From Sequoia sempervirens (Eukaryota > Streptophyta > Pinopsida > Cupressales > Cupressaceae): a stretch of 64,000 bases of DNA. Below are positions 35,213 to 46,500 of this stretch, in pieces. Made by a program: the position numbers and the translations under genes. Numbering within the stretch: the first letter of the stretch is position 1; each line of letters opens with the position of its first letter. The stretch covers positions 525,946,189 through 526,010,188 of the forward strand of contig VDFB02193867.1 of NCBI GenBank assembly GCA_007258455.2, given 5' to 3'. The notes below the pieces were generated by a model. It saw nothing but the letters and a program-made list of their open reading frames with translations, did not search any database and was not told the DNA's origin.

Positions 35213-36410
35213 AAGTTTGTTTTGGGTCAACATGGAAGAGACATTATGATCTCGATGCCTTGCATCATCCCCAAAAGGAAAACACAAGCAAAAAGGAAAA
35301 CGAAAAGGAAAAAGAAAATGAAAAAGCTTTTTGGGTCAACATGAAGGAGACATTTCAGTCTCAATGCCTTGCATCATCCCCAAAAAGGAGATCAAAACAA
35401 AAAGAGAAAAAGACAAGGACCTTGTGGGTCAACATGGAAGATACATTGCGTCTCTCTACCCTTTGTGTCATCCCCAAAAGGAAAACACAAAACAAAAACA
35501 AAAAGGACAAGGGGGTATGTGCAGGATCATGATGGGCCAAAAAGTGGCGATATGATGGGTATATGTAGGGTATGTGGTGACGACTTTTGTTTTACCCAAA
35601 ATTGATGAAATGAAAAGGGTTTTTAGAGGAGATCCTTAGCTTTCTACCAATATAAATTATGCTTTACTTTGAATTTAATAAATAATTATTATTTATTTTC
35701 TATTTGAATTACAACTAAAGTCCGATTGATAGGTTGATTGAAAAACATCTATAGCTTTCAAACAATATCATATTTTTGAATCCAAAACATGTGTCACATT
35801 CTATGCTTCTCATACTATAGTATTTTTTATAAATGAATTTCATGAAGTTTTGACTAAGTTAAGGTGGTCGACACATGAGTTTTTATATTTTTTAAAAGTT
35901 GTAATAAAAATTCATAATTAATTATTTACTTGGAAAAAATTACAAAAAATATGCATCACATCAGGACATGATTCCTCTACTTATATCTAAAATCTTATAA
36001 AAAAACGTTATCATTTTATTGTGGTTGGGGTGGTCAAACAGGCACCTACTTATTTTTTCCCTAAAATTTAAGTACTACTGCATTGAAATTTCAAATTTTC
36101 ATCAAATACATTTTTATTTTTTTAAACAAACCTAGTAGTTTAGAAACTACATTCAATTTGCTACAGATTCTATTCATACATATTTTTGAAATAATATAGA
36201 TAACTTATTCAAATTTTTACGTCAAGTTTCCTAACTCTGATTTTTCTAAATCTTTTGCCACTTAAGGGCCTATTTTTTCCATGATGATCCTGCACATATC
36301 CAAGGACCTTTTGGGTCAACATGGAAGAGACATAAGGCATCTCTAGGATTTGTGTCATCCCCAAAAAGCAGATCAAAACAAAAAGAGAAATAGACAATGT
36401 ACGACATATA
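35213..36410. repeat. tandem repeat, unit about 95-110 bp, split by a TIR element
   Basis: Units beginning TTGGGTCAACATGGA or GGGTCAACATG recur at about 35223, 35334, 35427 and, after the inserted TIR element, at 36312. Each continues with a form of ATGCCTTGCATCATCCCCAA and an A-rich end. On the plus strand part of the array is open, but the frame changes between units, so it is unlikely to be coding. Confidence 0.85.
35513..36301 (-). mobile_element. TIR element, copy B (789 bp)
   Basis: Ends GGGTATGTGCAGGATCATGA (left) and CCTGCACATATCC (right), with AAGG at 35509-35512 and 36302-36305. It is in reverse orientation to copies A and C. It interrupts the tandem repeat: the repeat text continues on both sides. 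No transposase ORF. Confidence 0.92.
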
Positions 36411-36859
36411 GAAGAAGAGAGATAAAACATTAAACACATGGTACAGGGGAACACAATACACATGTGAAAAGGAAAAAAGGACAAAGGGACAAGTAATGCA
36501 AATATAATTCAACCATTAACTAAGTTGTTGGTTTCTCAATCTTAAATGGATAAGCGGAAACAGAATGACATAGTTAAAAGACAAAGACAAATGCATTACA
36601 AGGACAAGGCTAACAACTACTTGTGTCCACAAAGGGGAAAACAGGAATGAACCAAAGGTGATGATGGAGGGGATCATGTGATAGTGAGAATGGAAAACCC
36701 TTCAACTATGGCATGATAAGGAAATGGTGTTTTAAGGGATAATAGGAGAGCATTCGATGTCCAAGAATATGATGATATTTGCAATATGGTATGTGGGAAT
36801 CATTAGGGTGAATGACCAACCTATTGGAAGGTGGTAGTAACTTATAATACCTAAATTTT

Positions 36860-37614
36860 TAAAAGTAGTTGAAGTCTCCTTTCACATTCAGGTGGAGGAT
36901 GTGTAGGAAACTTGATCTTTTTGAGTTTGTAAGGTCATTTTTATTTGCTAGATTCTCCTTGTTCATGAATAGGAGGAAGATGACCCATAGGGATCCTAGC
37001 ATCCTTTCATTAGAAGGAGAGAATGGTTTTTCACTTAGAAGGAGAATATTCAAGTCAGGAGGAGCATTCAAGATCATTGTCCTAGCATCTTGAAGTCTCC
37101 TAGGTGGAAGAGGATGTCTATCAGGATGAGAAGGATCTTGATATCCTAGTCATGTTGTGTGTGCTTCGGTTGATTGTTGTTCAAGAAGTTGATGGGTTTC
37201 TTCTAAGTCATATTTTGTGTCACAACCTTGTTTACTTAAGATAGTGAATCCTTTACCATATGTCTCTTCAAGGTTAATAAAAGTGTTTGTGACTTTGTGA
37301 TGATCAAAAGGGGTGTGAGTGTGCTTGGTTAAGGGAACTAGATCCACTTCAAGGAGGGATCATAGGTCCATTATTGATTTTAGGATGTAAATATGCAAAG
37401 TGATCAGGAGGTGCAACAGTAGGAAGATATTGTGACTTCATGGAGCGATAAAAGGCTGCATTGGCTTCTAAATTATCATGGCAGTCATTGTAGAACTCTT
37501 TCATGCATCTTTTCCAATGATGTCTACATCACGTGGAGGATGATCATGAGGAGTTAAATGAGCATGAGTTTGTTCAAGGTCATCAAGGTCATAGCGAAAG
37601 GCACAATTGGACAT
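36860..37614 (-). pseudogene. decayed first ORF of the minus-strand LTR element
   Basis: An ATG at 37614 opens MSNCAFRYDLDDLEQTHAHL, about 490 bases after the primer site. After stops, open pieces 37347-37150 and 37077-36859 follow in the same direction (LVPLTKHTHTPFDHHK; PPDLNILLLSEKPF). His/Pro/Leu-rich, no recognised domain. The position suggests a Gag-like role; the sequence does not confirm it. Confidence 0.35.
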
Positions 37615-38088
37615 GTCTACCAGTGACTTTAATGAATTCCAAAACTTATTGAAAGAAAATGTCATGATGTAAATAAACTAAAATGCAATAAAGGATGAAA
37701 CATAGAGAATCTATAAATGAAAACAAAATGCAAGAATAGGAAATTGTAATGTAGAAAAATGCCAAAAAGATTACAAAAATGTTTTTTAAAAAGTGTAGAG
37801 GGACTGATTCGCCCTAGGTGGCGAATGAGTCCCAGTATGATGTTTTTCTGTGTTTTTCAAAAAAATTAATGTGATTTTGATGTTCTACAAAATGCAAAAA
37901 AGGATGCAGAATGTATAATTTTACTTTCTTCAATGAGATGCAATGCAAGAATGATGTCTAAATGCAACTTTCACTAATGCAAGATAAAATGTCCTAAAAT
38001 GCAAAATGAAAAAAATGTACTAATTGAATGTTAATGAAAATGAAAACTAGGATGCAATATGTAAATGAAATCAGAAATGAAAACTACT

Positions 38089-38106
38089 CAAAAGTCAGGT
38101 TCACCA
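38089..38106 (-). other. primer binding site of the minus-strand element
   Basis: Minus strand TGGTGAACCTGACTTTTG, three or four bases after the presumed LTR end TTCA. It resembles the site of the 7064 element. Confidence 0.65.
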
Positions 38107-38109
38107 AAA

Positions 38110-39732
38110 TGAACTGTAGATTTTTGGCTCCTTTGGACAACTCTTGCACTTCTAGGGTTTTTCACCTAAAAGGAGAGAGATAGGAGCAAAAATGCTAATG
38201 GTTCATTCAATTAATGTTGTGTAATGTTGTCTAAGACAACCTAAATAAATTCAACTAAATGCAATTGACTAATCTAAATAAATGAAAATTAATGCAAAAG
38301 TGCAATTTAAGCTATGTTTAAAAACACATTGTGTTATATGCAATAATGAGCTAAATGAAGGAAAATATGCAAAACAGAAAGGAAAGGGATGAATCTGAGT
38401 GCACATGGAGACTTGATGAAGAATCTGGAATGTTGTGAATGCTAGTTGAAATCACTTATTTTCCACAGTGGGACTCATTCTCCTAGGGTGGTGAATCAGT
38501 CCTCCTCCTAGTGAAAAACTATTGGAAACAATTTTTTGTCTGTCGAGATCTGGAATCTGACAAAATTCATATTTTTAGTCATATGGTGGGACTCATTCAC
38601 AACAGATGGAAAATCAGTCCTCTCCCAAATTTCTAAACAATCAAGAGACAACTCTGCAACACCAGATCTGGAAATCACTACTTGTCAAGTTGTCAAAATC
38701 AATTATGCGGGAAACAGATAGAAAACATTCTCCAATCTTGGAATAGACTTAAGTTGACTTGAATCACCTAGTCAACTTGTAAACCAATCTTCAACACCAA
38801 AAATATTGTCAAATCTAGATACCTAGGTCTACAAACAAACATGCAATAAAGGAAAAAAAGGTTTAAGGTTAGTGAATAGGGGCTTGCCTTGGTCAAACCC
38901 CACTTTTGGTAATCAAACCTTTAATAAAATAATTAAATGCAAAGGAATGATAAACTAACAACATGCAATTATTAATAACCTACCAAACCCTTGATGATGC
39001 AAATATGAAGTAATGTTAATGGCTGCTTCAAAGTGCTTGAATAGTGCTTAAAAGGATGTTGTAAAATGCTTGAATGCTTGAGTGAATAGGTCAATAAGTG
39101 AACTTGATGAATGGGGGTTGAAATGAGGTGAAAATCACTTATCTATACACATGTTTGCCTTAGTAACCCATTCATACCTCATCACAAGCCGACATCAAGT
39201 GATTTTTAATAAAATACTGAAAGAAAAATTAAAATATTTTGAATTTGGGGCTAAGGGGGACTCATTTGCCACCCATGGCGAATGGGTCCCACCTAGGATC
39301 TAAAAATGTGTGTAAGAAAATAAGTTGTATTTAATGTTGTTTGTCAGGATAATATTCAAAAATACACTTAATAAAAGCATATGAGGGCATAAAGGGGTCA
39401 AATAAGTTATAAGAAAAGGATAAATAATGAAGATGTGCCTAGGAAAGTGTGAAATCTTGTTACAAGACTTTACAACACTTCAAAACAGGACTTGATGATG
39501 TGTAAAAAGGTGATTTTTAGGTGAATTGTAATTAATAGAGTCTAGAAGAATGTAGAAATGTCTTACAACACTTCACAACACCTTCACAAGACATCATTCT
39601 TTGAGTTTTAGTACCTAAATATGCATGTTCAAGCCATGTTGAAACATAAAATAAAAGAAAAATATATCAAATACCATGAGACAAGACCTAAAAAGCCATG
39701 AAAATGACAAGGGGCCATTTTTCTATGGAACA
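38110..39732 (-). repeat. 5' LTR of the minus-strand element
   Basis: Minus-strand start TGTTCCATAGAA at 39732; end near 38110, just before the primer site. 38249-39732 is shared with 32551-33997. Confidence 0.75.
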
Positions 39733-39779
39733 ACAAGTTTCCCCTCCTCACTGGAATTGTAAACCACTTTTGTGGGTTT

Positions 39780-40400
39780 ACCCAGAGAGAGAGGATGGGA
39801 GGGAGGGAGGGGGAGAGAGTGTGTGGGAGAGAGTTGGAGTGGGAGATAGAGGGATGGAAGAGCGATAGAGGGAGTGAAATAGAGACCTAAGAGAGGGAGA
39901 GGGGGTGGGATGGATAGACCATAGAGAGAGGGAGAGAGAGAGAGAGGGAGTGGGAGAGAGGGAGTGGGAGAGAGAGATGTGAAAGAGGGAGAGGGTGTGG
40001 GAGGGAAAGACCTGAGAGAGGGAGAGAGAGAGGGAGTGGGAGAGAGGGGATTGGAGTGAGAGGGATTAGGGTTTAGGGTTTAAGGTTATAGAGTTGAGGG
40101 TTAGGGTTCATGGCATAGTGTCCAGGGTTGATGGTTTAGGGTTAAGCAAGAGACCTAGATGGCTAATGAGAGAGAGACAGGGAGTGGGAGAGAGATAGGA
40201 GTGAGTGAGAGAGATAGAGAGAGAAAGAGAGAGAGATTATGGTTTAGGGTTTAGGGTTTAAGGGTATAGGGTTGAGGGATTAGGGTTTAATGCATAGTGT
40301 CTAGGGTTGAGTGTTAGGTTTTAGGGTTAAGTGAGAGACCTTGATTGCTAAGGAGGGATGGATGGCTAAGGAGAGAGAGCTCTAAGAGAGGAAACCTTTA
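39780..40400 (+). repeat. GA-rich array with degenerate telomere-like blocks
   Basis: GAGAGGGAGTGGGAGAGA-type text alternates with TTTAGGGTTTAGGG-like blocks at 40067-40150 and 40232-40330. The two blocks are part of a unit about 170 bp long, including matching text such as GGGTTAAG and GCATAGTGTC. It resembles sequence just right of the gap (42901-43010). It is internal and mutated, so not a chromosome end. Confidence 0.85.
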
Positions 40401-41689
40401 TAAAATTAAAATTTTCATAATAGGATCTTGTTTTAAAGAAGTTGAGATATAGCCATTTTGTATAGAAAGACAAAATGTGCTCACTATATAATGTGAGTGC
40501 ATTTTGGCTTGCTCTAAAATGGTAAAAATGTCAGCACACACATGATCCAAGCACAGATGTTTTGTTATTCTCCTAGTTATGTGTGTGTTCTAACAAAAAG
40601 AGCTTTTTGATGTTGTTGGGAAGTGCACATGAATTTTTTTCACATTCTACCACCTTTGAATGAACTTTCCACCACCTTTTTATGGTTTTCCAACTTAGGA
40701 AGGAGGAAATAATAGATTTTTCACATAAAATTTGATATATATCAATTTAAGTCTCAATTTTTGTAGTGTTGCAATGTTTTTGATAGATGGGAAAAACAAG
40801 TTTTGAATGGACCCGAAACCAAGTACAACAGGTTTTGAATAGACTCAAAACCATCAGGACTTACGGGGGTCCCAGACCCACACCAAGATGAACAAGCTGC
40901 TCAAAAGAAAAACTCAAAAACAACTAGCAGCAAACCAGGGACACAGAAAGACAGTAACCGGCCAAAAGCCAACAGGTTTCCAAGAAGAGCTCATCAAGAC
41001 ATCACAAGAATCTTGACTTCATTGGTTTTGATGGGCCCAACAACCCACTACACTCCATTGTTATAGACAAGACCATCAGCCCATAACACAAGGTTTTGAT
41101 AGGGACCTTAAACCCAAACCTTTTGATTTTTATGGGACCCACAACCTAGACCATCCAAGTTTTGACAGGGACCTTAAACCCAATACAACTTTTCATAGTA
41201 CAAATCAAGATCAAAGCTCCACCAGCAGAAGTAGCAGAGTCCAGCAAACCACCCCTTCCATCTTTATAGGAAAGGTAAACACAGAAGAACAAAGCTCCAA
41301 CAATATATTATATATTGTGATTGAATTGTAGTAATTTAACATTATATATTGGTTATTTTTATTGTTGCTAGTAATTATTTTTGAGTGATTTACAATTGAA
41401 TGTTGAAAAGGAAGTAAGCTTGTGAAAAACTCAAATTTTTGAGGACTTTGATTCAAGAAGAAAAAAATACTACATAATTGGGTAGTTCCTCTATTTGAAT
41501 CTCCATATTCTTAGGTATGTCAATTCTTTACACATTTTCTTTACATTCTCCTTAATTGTATTATGTATATTTATCATCCCTTATCATACATGCTTAATAC
41601 AATTCTTTGACTTTTTATTATGCATATTTCATGTTCATCAAATTGTTTGTTTCTCATTATAACCTTAGGCCCTCTTGGCACATTTTAAA
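40401..41689. other. gene-free stretch
   Basis: No supported gene. Diffuse GTTTTGA-based repeats with AAACCCA-like text occur at about 40795-41190. Confidence 0.5.
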
Positions 41690-42109
41690 CTACAAAATTT
41701 TGTACACTTGCCAATTACATTTTAAACCACATCTCTTTGAGGCATTTTGTTAAATAATTGAGCTACCCTCTGTATGCTTCCACATTTTTTATACACATTT
41801 ACAAGAGTAGGTATAACTATGTAATATAATATATCATTTCTTATTCCTTTTTATGGAGGTCCATACCCCTTTCCAAAGCTTCCATTTTGGTATAGGTATG
41901 AGGGATGTTGGAAAATGCTTTAGAATTTGGTTTTACACCTAGAAATTGCATTTGATTAAAAATTTATAAAGCCTTTTCAAAAAATCCATTTTGTGCATAT
42001 CCTGCAATTATCAAGTAGTCCACGAGGACATATCTCATTTAGGCATTTTTTCAAACAATTCATGTGCCTTTTCTATACATGTCTACCAAAGCATTTTATC
42101 AAACATGTT

Positions 42110-42236
42110 AGACAAGGAAATTATCTGTTTGAAAAAATGACAAAGAAATGTGGTCTGATGGTGATGGAATGGCATTCCATCACCATGAGACCACATTTAT
42201 TTGAGGCATTTTTTCAAACAACTCACTACCTTGTCT
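42110..42236. repeat. imperfect hairpin 1 of PPR motif sequence
   Basis: Left arm 42110-42170 and right arm about 42173-42236. The inner parts (ATGGTGATGGAAT against ATTCCATCACCAT) and TGTTTGAAAAAATG pair well; an 8-base mismatch and one indel lie between. The loop is almost nil. Confidence 0.9.
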
Positions 42237-42288
42237 ATGCTACCACATTTTCCATCTATGTCTACCAAATTTTTTTATCAAACATCTT

Positions 42289-42408
42289 AGACAAGGCAAT
42301 GAGTTGTTTGAAAAAATGCCACAAAGAACTGTGGTCTCATGGTGATGGACATCACCATGAGACCACATTTCTTTGTGGCATTTTTTCAAACAGCTCATTC
42401 CCTTGTCT
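42289..42408. repeat. near-perfect 59-bp-arm hairpin 2 of PPR motif sequence
   Basis: 42289-42347 and 42350-42408 are reverse complements with three mismatches in 59 and a two-base loop (GA). The plus-strand arm reads ELFEKMPQRTVVSW in one frame after a one-base shift; the other arm encodes the same on the minus strand. Confidence 0.95.
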
Positions 42409-42470
42409 ATGCTACCAAATTTTCCATACATTTTCCATTTTGTGCATATCTTATAATCATTGTAGTCCTT

Positions 42471-42800
42471 AAAACAAGCTATCCATCAAGTATAATTTTA
42501 ATATATTTTGGTTTTATTATGTTTTTTTTTTAATTTAATTAAACATGGGTTTTTCACCAAAAATCAAGCTTTATGTTATGCACATGTGAAAAAATAGTAT
42601 ATTATCAAAAAATATCCAAAAAAATATCTATTCCCTTGATATTGATATCCTTGATCCAACAAAAAAAAATGAATTTTGATCCATACAAAAAAAAAAAATT
42701 GTGTTAGCAAGTAAACCTATGTTTAAATTGTAATTGGTTTCTACTCAAAACTTAATTAATATTTAAAAAGATTCAATAAAACACATGAAATGAAATGCAT
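42471..42800. other. AT-rich flank left of the gap
   Basis: No gene or repeat structure recognised beyond A and T runs. Confidence 0.5.
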
Positions 42801-42900
42801 NNNNNNNNNNNNNNNNNNNNNNNNNNNNNNNNNNNNNNNNNNNNNNNNNNNNNNNNNNNNNNNNNNNNNNNNNNNNNNNNNNNNNNNNNNNNNNNNNNNN
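42801..42900. other. assembly gap, 100 N
   Basis: Exactly 100 N, a conventional gap of unknown size. The right side is GA-rich repeat, a likely cause of assembly failure. Confidence 1.
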
Positions 42901-43015
42901 AGAGAGAGGGAGAGTGGGTAGGAGGGAGAGACTTTCAAGAGAGAGAGGGGGGAGTGGGAGAGAGATAGAGGGTAGGGGGTACAAGGGTTTAGGTTTTAAG
43001 GGATAGGGTTTATTT
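42901..43015 (+). repeat. GA-rich and TTTAGGG-like repeat
   Basis: GAGAGAGGGAGAGTGGG-type text followed by AGGGTTTAGG-like text, same kind as 39780-40400. Confidence 0.8.
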
Positions 43016-43550
43016 TTTTATTTGCATTGATTTAAGTTTTATATATGTGTACAATAATTTTATAATTAGATAATACTTAATTTTAAAATTTACATAATTT
43101 CCCATGGAACAATTCGATGGAAAAAGTTATATAAGTTGTATATAATTGTATATAAGATTATTGAATTTAAGAATTCCATGAAACAAATATAAGTTGTATA
43201 TAATTGTAATTTAGGCAAAATGATTTTTAAAAACTTCACTAGGTTTCAAATAAGGATTGAAAGCATATATGTGGATTTACATGCAACCAAAATAAGTGAG
43301 AGATGATGCTATCAAAGATTCTTGAACTTAAGAATTTTCCATGGAACAAATATGTACATATAATTTTAATTTACACAAAATGATTTACAACTATGTACAA
43401 GTTACTATAAGTTCTCAGATGAACATGTATAGGGTTACAAGTGAATTTGAAAACCATGGATATAATCTAAGTCAAAAATTCTAGTTCAACCTGATCTTCA
43501 ATAACATGTAGAATTTTTTTATGATCATCACTATATAGTCTCCATTTCCT
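43016..43550. other. gene-free stretch, 3' flank of the transposase-like gene
   Basis: AT-rich. No coding exon identified. A polyadenylation signal was not assigned. Confidence 0.5.
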
Positions 43551-46500
43551 TCAGCCACGTGGATGTGGAGCTGCATGAAGATGTAGGGAAATAGCAATTT
43601 TTAAGTGACTATATTGATATACCTTGTTTTCAAGTTGATAGTCAACAAAATGAATCCCATGCTGAACAAATTTGACTTGTTTTAGATAAGTCCCTTGCAC
43701 TACAATAGAACCTGTATGGTAAACATGAACCTAAGGTAAGACATATGAATGTGTGCAACATTTTCATGCTCAATGTTTGTACAATATATATCTAATGTTT
43801 ATAATGTAACATGCACATGTGAATACAATGTCTATAAAATTTTAAATTCAAACTCGCCTGTGGGAAATGAAATTCCATCACTTGTTTCAGGTTGTGTTAT
43901 CTTATTCCTCTCTTCTGTGAAATGCAATAAATAATAGCTAACACCTTTGATGTTTCCAAGCTCTGCTATGACTGCAAAACATCTCCTGTACACCAAATTT
44001 ACACAAAAAAATTCTAAAAAAAATACAAATGTCTCTAAAGATCATTAACTAGATATATATAATATTTAAATTATTGAAAAATTACACATGTACCTTTTCT
44101 AACCAATCCTAAAATATGGTCATAATCAATTGAAATCAAAGGAATGTCTTCAAATATTTCTTCCTCATTTTCATCATATGTTTTTGAAACAACTAGTGGC
44201 ACTGTATCCCATTTACAACATATCCAAGTTCTTGATTGTTGCATGCATAATCAGAGTTTTCCTCAATGCACTCAATGCAAAAACAAGAGTAATCCCTTGT
44301 GCCTAATGTCCATCCATGGTGACTATCTGAACTCCCAACACAATGCAAAGATCTTGTTTTTTCTACCGCCTTGCATCCATGCATCGATCTTTTATCCACA
44401 CCTAGATACATGTACAACAAAAAACTTATGTGAACAAATACGTATATATATATATATATAAATTTTAAATTTAAAGAAATTCAAATGTTTGATTTAATGT
44501 AATTTATATATACCTGATATCGCCCAAAACACTCTATGTCCAGAATGTGTTGGTTTGTTCTTGAAGATGTGCCAACCACATTTGATACAAAGTGTTTCTT
44601 GCACCATTCAACATCATGTCCATTGTCTAGATGATCTTCAGGATAACTCATTTGATGCTTTCTTAAAGCTCGTTTGACACAAGCTCCTACTCCATCATGC
44701 TCACCCTTTCCATGCCCACTCTCAAAAAAACTCCAAACATGTGGTATTTTGTAGATTTTATGATATCTACAAAGTGCATAGAATGGCTGTGAAGATTTGA
44801 ATTGTGCCGCACATCCATTTGACCATACAAAATAATTTTCAAATTTTACATCCCTTCTTCTCAAATTCTCAAAAAATATTGTAATGCTATGTTGGACAAG
44901 AAGTGTGTCATGCTCTTTATCATCACTAATATAAAAGTGATATTCTTTCTTAATGACTTGTTCTTCATCTATACTCTCAACACCATCCAATTTTGATTGT
45001 GCATGCCCATAACACACATGAACCATAATAGTGATCTACTTTGAAAAGTAATACTCTAATTGAATCTCCTTTTGATGTACAAAGGAGTAATTTTCTACAA
45101 AGTCAACTACTGATAGAACTGTTCCATGTGGGAAAGTATATCTCAATGTTTCGAATTGTTGTGCTTGCCACTTAGCAAAAATGAAATGTTGTATGTATGG
45201 TCGTATCAATTTTTGAAAATTTTCCATAAATTTTCCAATGGGAATCTCCTCTTCTACATAGTTCAACCTTGTGGATTCTTTCCAAAAATTTGTTTGCAAC
45301 TTTACATACTTGTACCTGTGTGAGTAAAATATGTGAATAAGTAATAAACCACACAATCAATGAAACATTACATTAAAGAGAATCCAAATAACAATCTAAT
45401 CAAATTGAAAAAAATAAACTCTCTCAAAATAGTACTTACCTCTTGCAATTTGTTGTCTTTGTTAGGTTAGTATCCTTAATTCTTGAAGGAAATTTAGCCA
45501 AATTTCCACATGTCTCATAAATTCCTTTTATACAGTTTATTTGAGGTCCATTTTCATGATCACATAATATAGACTTTATGAACAAACTTGTTTGTTTAGG
45601 AGGTGCATTTTGAAACCCACATCTTTCTTCTCTCATCTTTCAAAACACCTGATAGTAGAGATCAAATTCAATATGATAATGGAAACAACACGTATCAAAA
45701 AACTTGTTTATCTTCACATAATATGGCTTTAACCTTTGAAACATTTTTTTCCCAATCTTTATATGAGGATATGCATTACAAAATTTCATATACATCTCAA
45801 ATTTTGTTATATCTATCCAATGTTTGATATGATTTGCATAAATACCAGGTCCAATCTTGTGTCTTATAACATCTCTAGTATTTGATGATGGACAAGTCTG
45901 ATCATGCCAAAAACCTAAGACCAAGTTCCTAACAACATCTTCAATCCTGTCAGAATGGGGAGCTCTACACATAATTTCCCAATTCCCTTCTAAATTCTCA
46001 TCCAAAAACTTTCTCTTTTTATCATATTTTATTAATGTGGTTCTACTATAACCAATTTCAATTGAAAGTGTAGAATTTTTCTTTTTCTTGCTATATCTTG
46101 ATGTAAAATAGATGTCAACATCACCCTTCTTGTAGTGGCCTTATCCACTGATTGAGATCCTTTCCTAATGGAATATAAACCATTTTTAACATTTTGAACA
46201 ATATCCTTTTGCAATCCCATGTGTTTCTTCTTATTTTATGCCGAATGTACACCCAACAATTGTAATGACTCTTTGAGCTCATCACGAAAAAGTAAACGTG
46301 ATAACAATTGGATTTTTTCAAGTGTATCAAGATGATTGAAATGATGATTGATTATTCCATTTAAAAATTTAGTCATAGAACTCTTTCTCTTATTATAAGG
46401 TTGGTTCACATAACATTTCAGTTTCTCCATATCCATTTCAAGTAAATGATCTAAATTTTATGATAAATTTGTTTCCTCACCTTTTTAGCTAGTTTTATAT

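Larger units (their letters stand above)
32551..39732 (-). mobile_element. minus-strand LTR retrotransposon, 7.2 kb
   Basis: On the minus strand: 5' LTR from 39732 (TGTTCCATAGAA) to about 38110, primer site TGGTGAACCTGACTTTTG at 38106-38089, a short decayed ORF (37614-36860), a tandem repeat region, a purine tract TAAAGTGGGATAAA ending at 33998, and a 3' LTR from 33997 (TGTGCAATAGAA) to 32551, where its last 140 or so bases are missing. The repeat pair matches over about 1.45 kb. No polymerase motifs, so non-autonomous. The loss at 32551 coincides with the loss of the end of the giant LTR, so one deletion probably removed both. Confidence 0.8.
41690..42470 (-). pseudogene. PPR protein pseudogene with inverted duplications
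   Basis: Minus strand from 42470 leftward reads TMIIRYAQNG, and after the hairpin tract AHELFEKMPK, then AGYAQNGFFEKAL.IFNQMQF, LGVKPNSKAFSNIPHTYT and KMEALERGMDLHKK (to about 41850), then a decayed FNKMPQRDVV near 41735. This is clear plant PLS-type PPR sequence with stops and shifts. Canonical members bind organelle transcripts. Between about 42110 and 42408 the motif around FEKMPQR..VSW is present four times in alternating orientation, forming two long hairpins. Not the same copy as the PPR pieces in the giant LTRs. Confidence 0.9.

Noticed and set aside
35260..35605. Lys-rich small proteins on the plus strand
   Set aside because: The frames change from unit to unit of the tandem repeat, and the host element is on the other strand.
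40067..40330. Chromosome-end telomere
   Set aside because: Blocks are short, mutated, interrupted by GA repeats and internal to the sequence.
42756..42984. Open frames running through the N gap
   Set aside because: Artefact of translating unknown bases.
44144..44461. 105-codon open frame on the plus strand
   Set aside because: Shadow of the Cys-rich exon of the minus-strand transposase-like gene.
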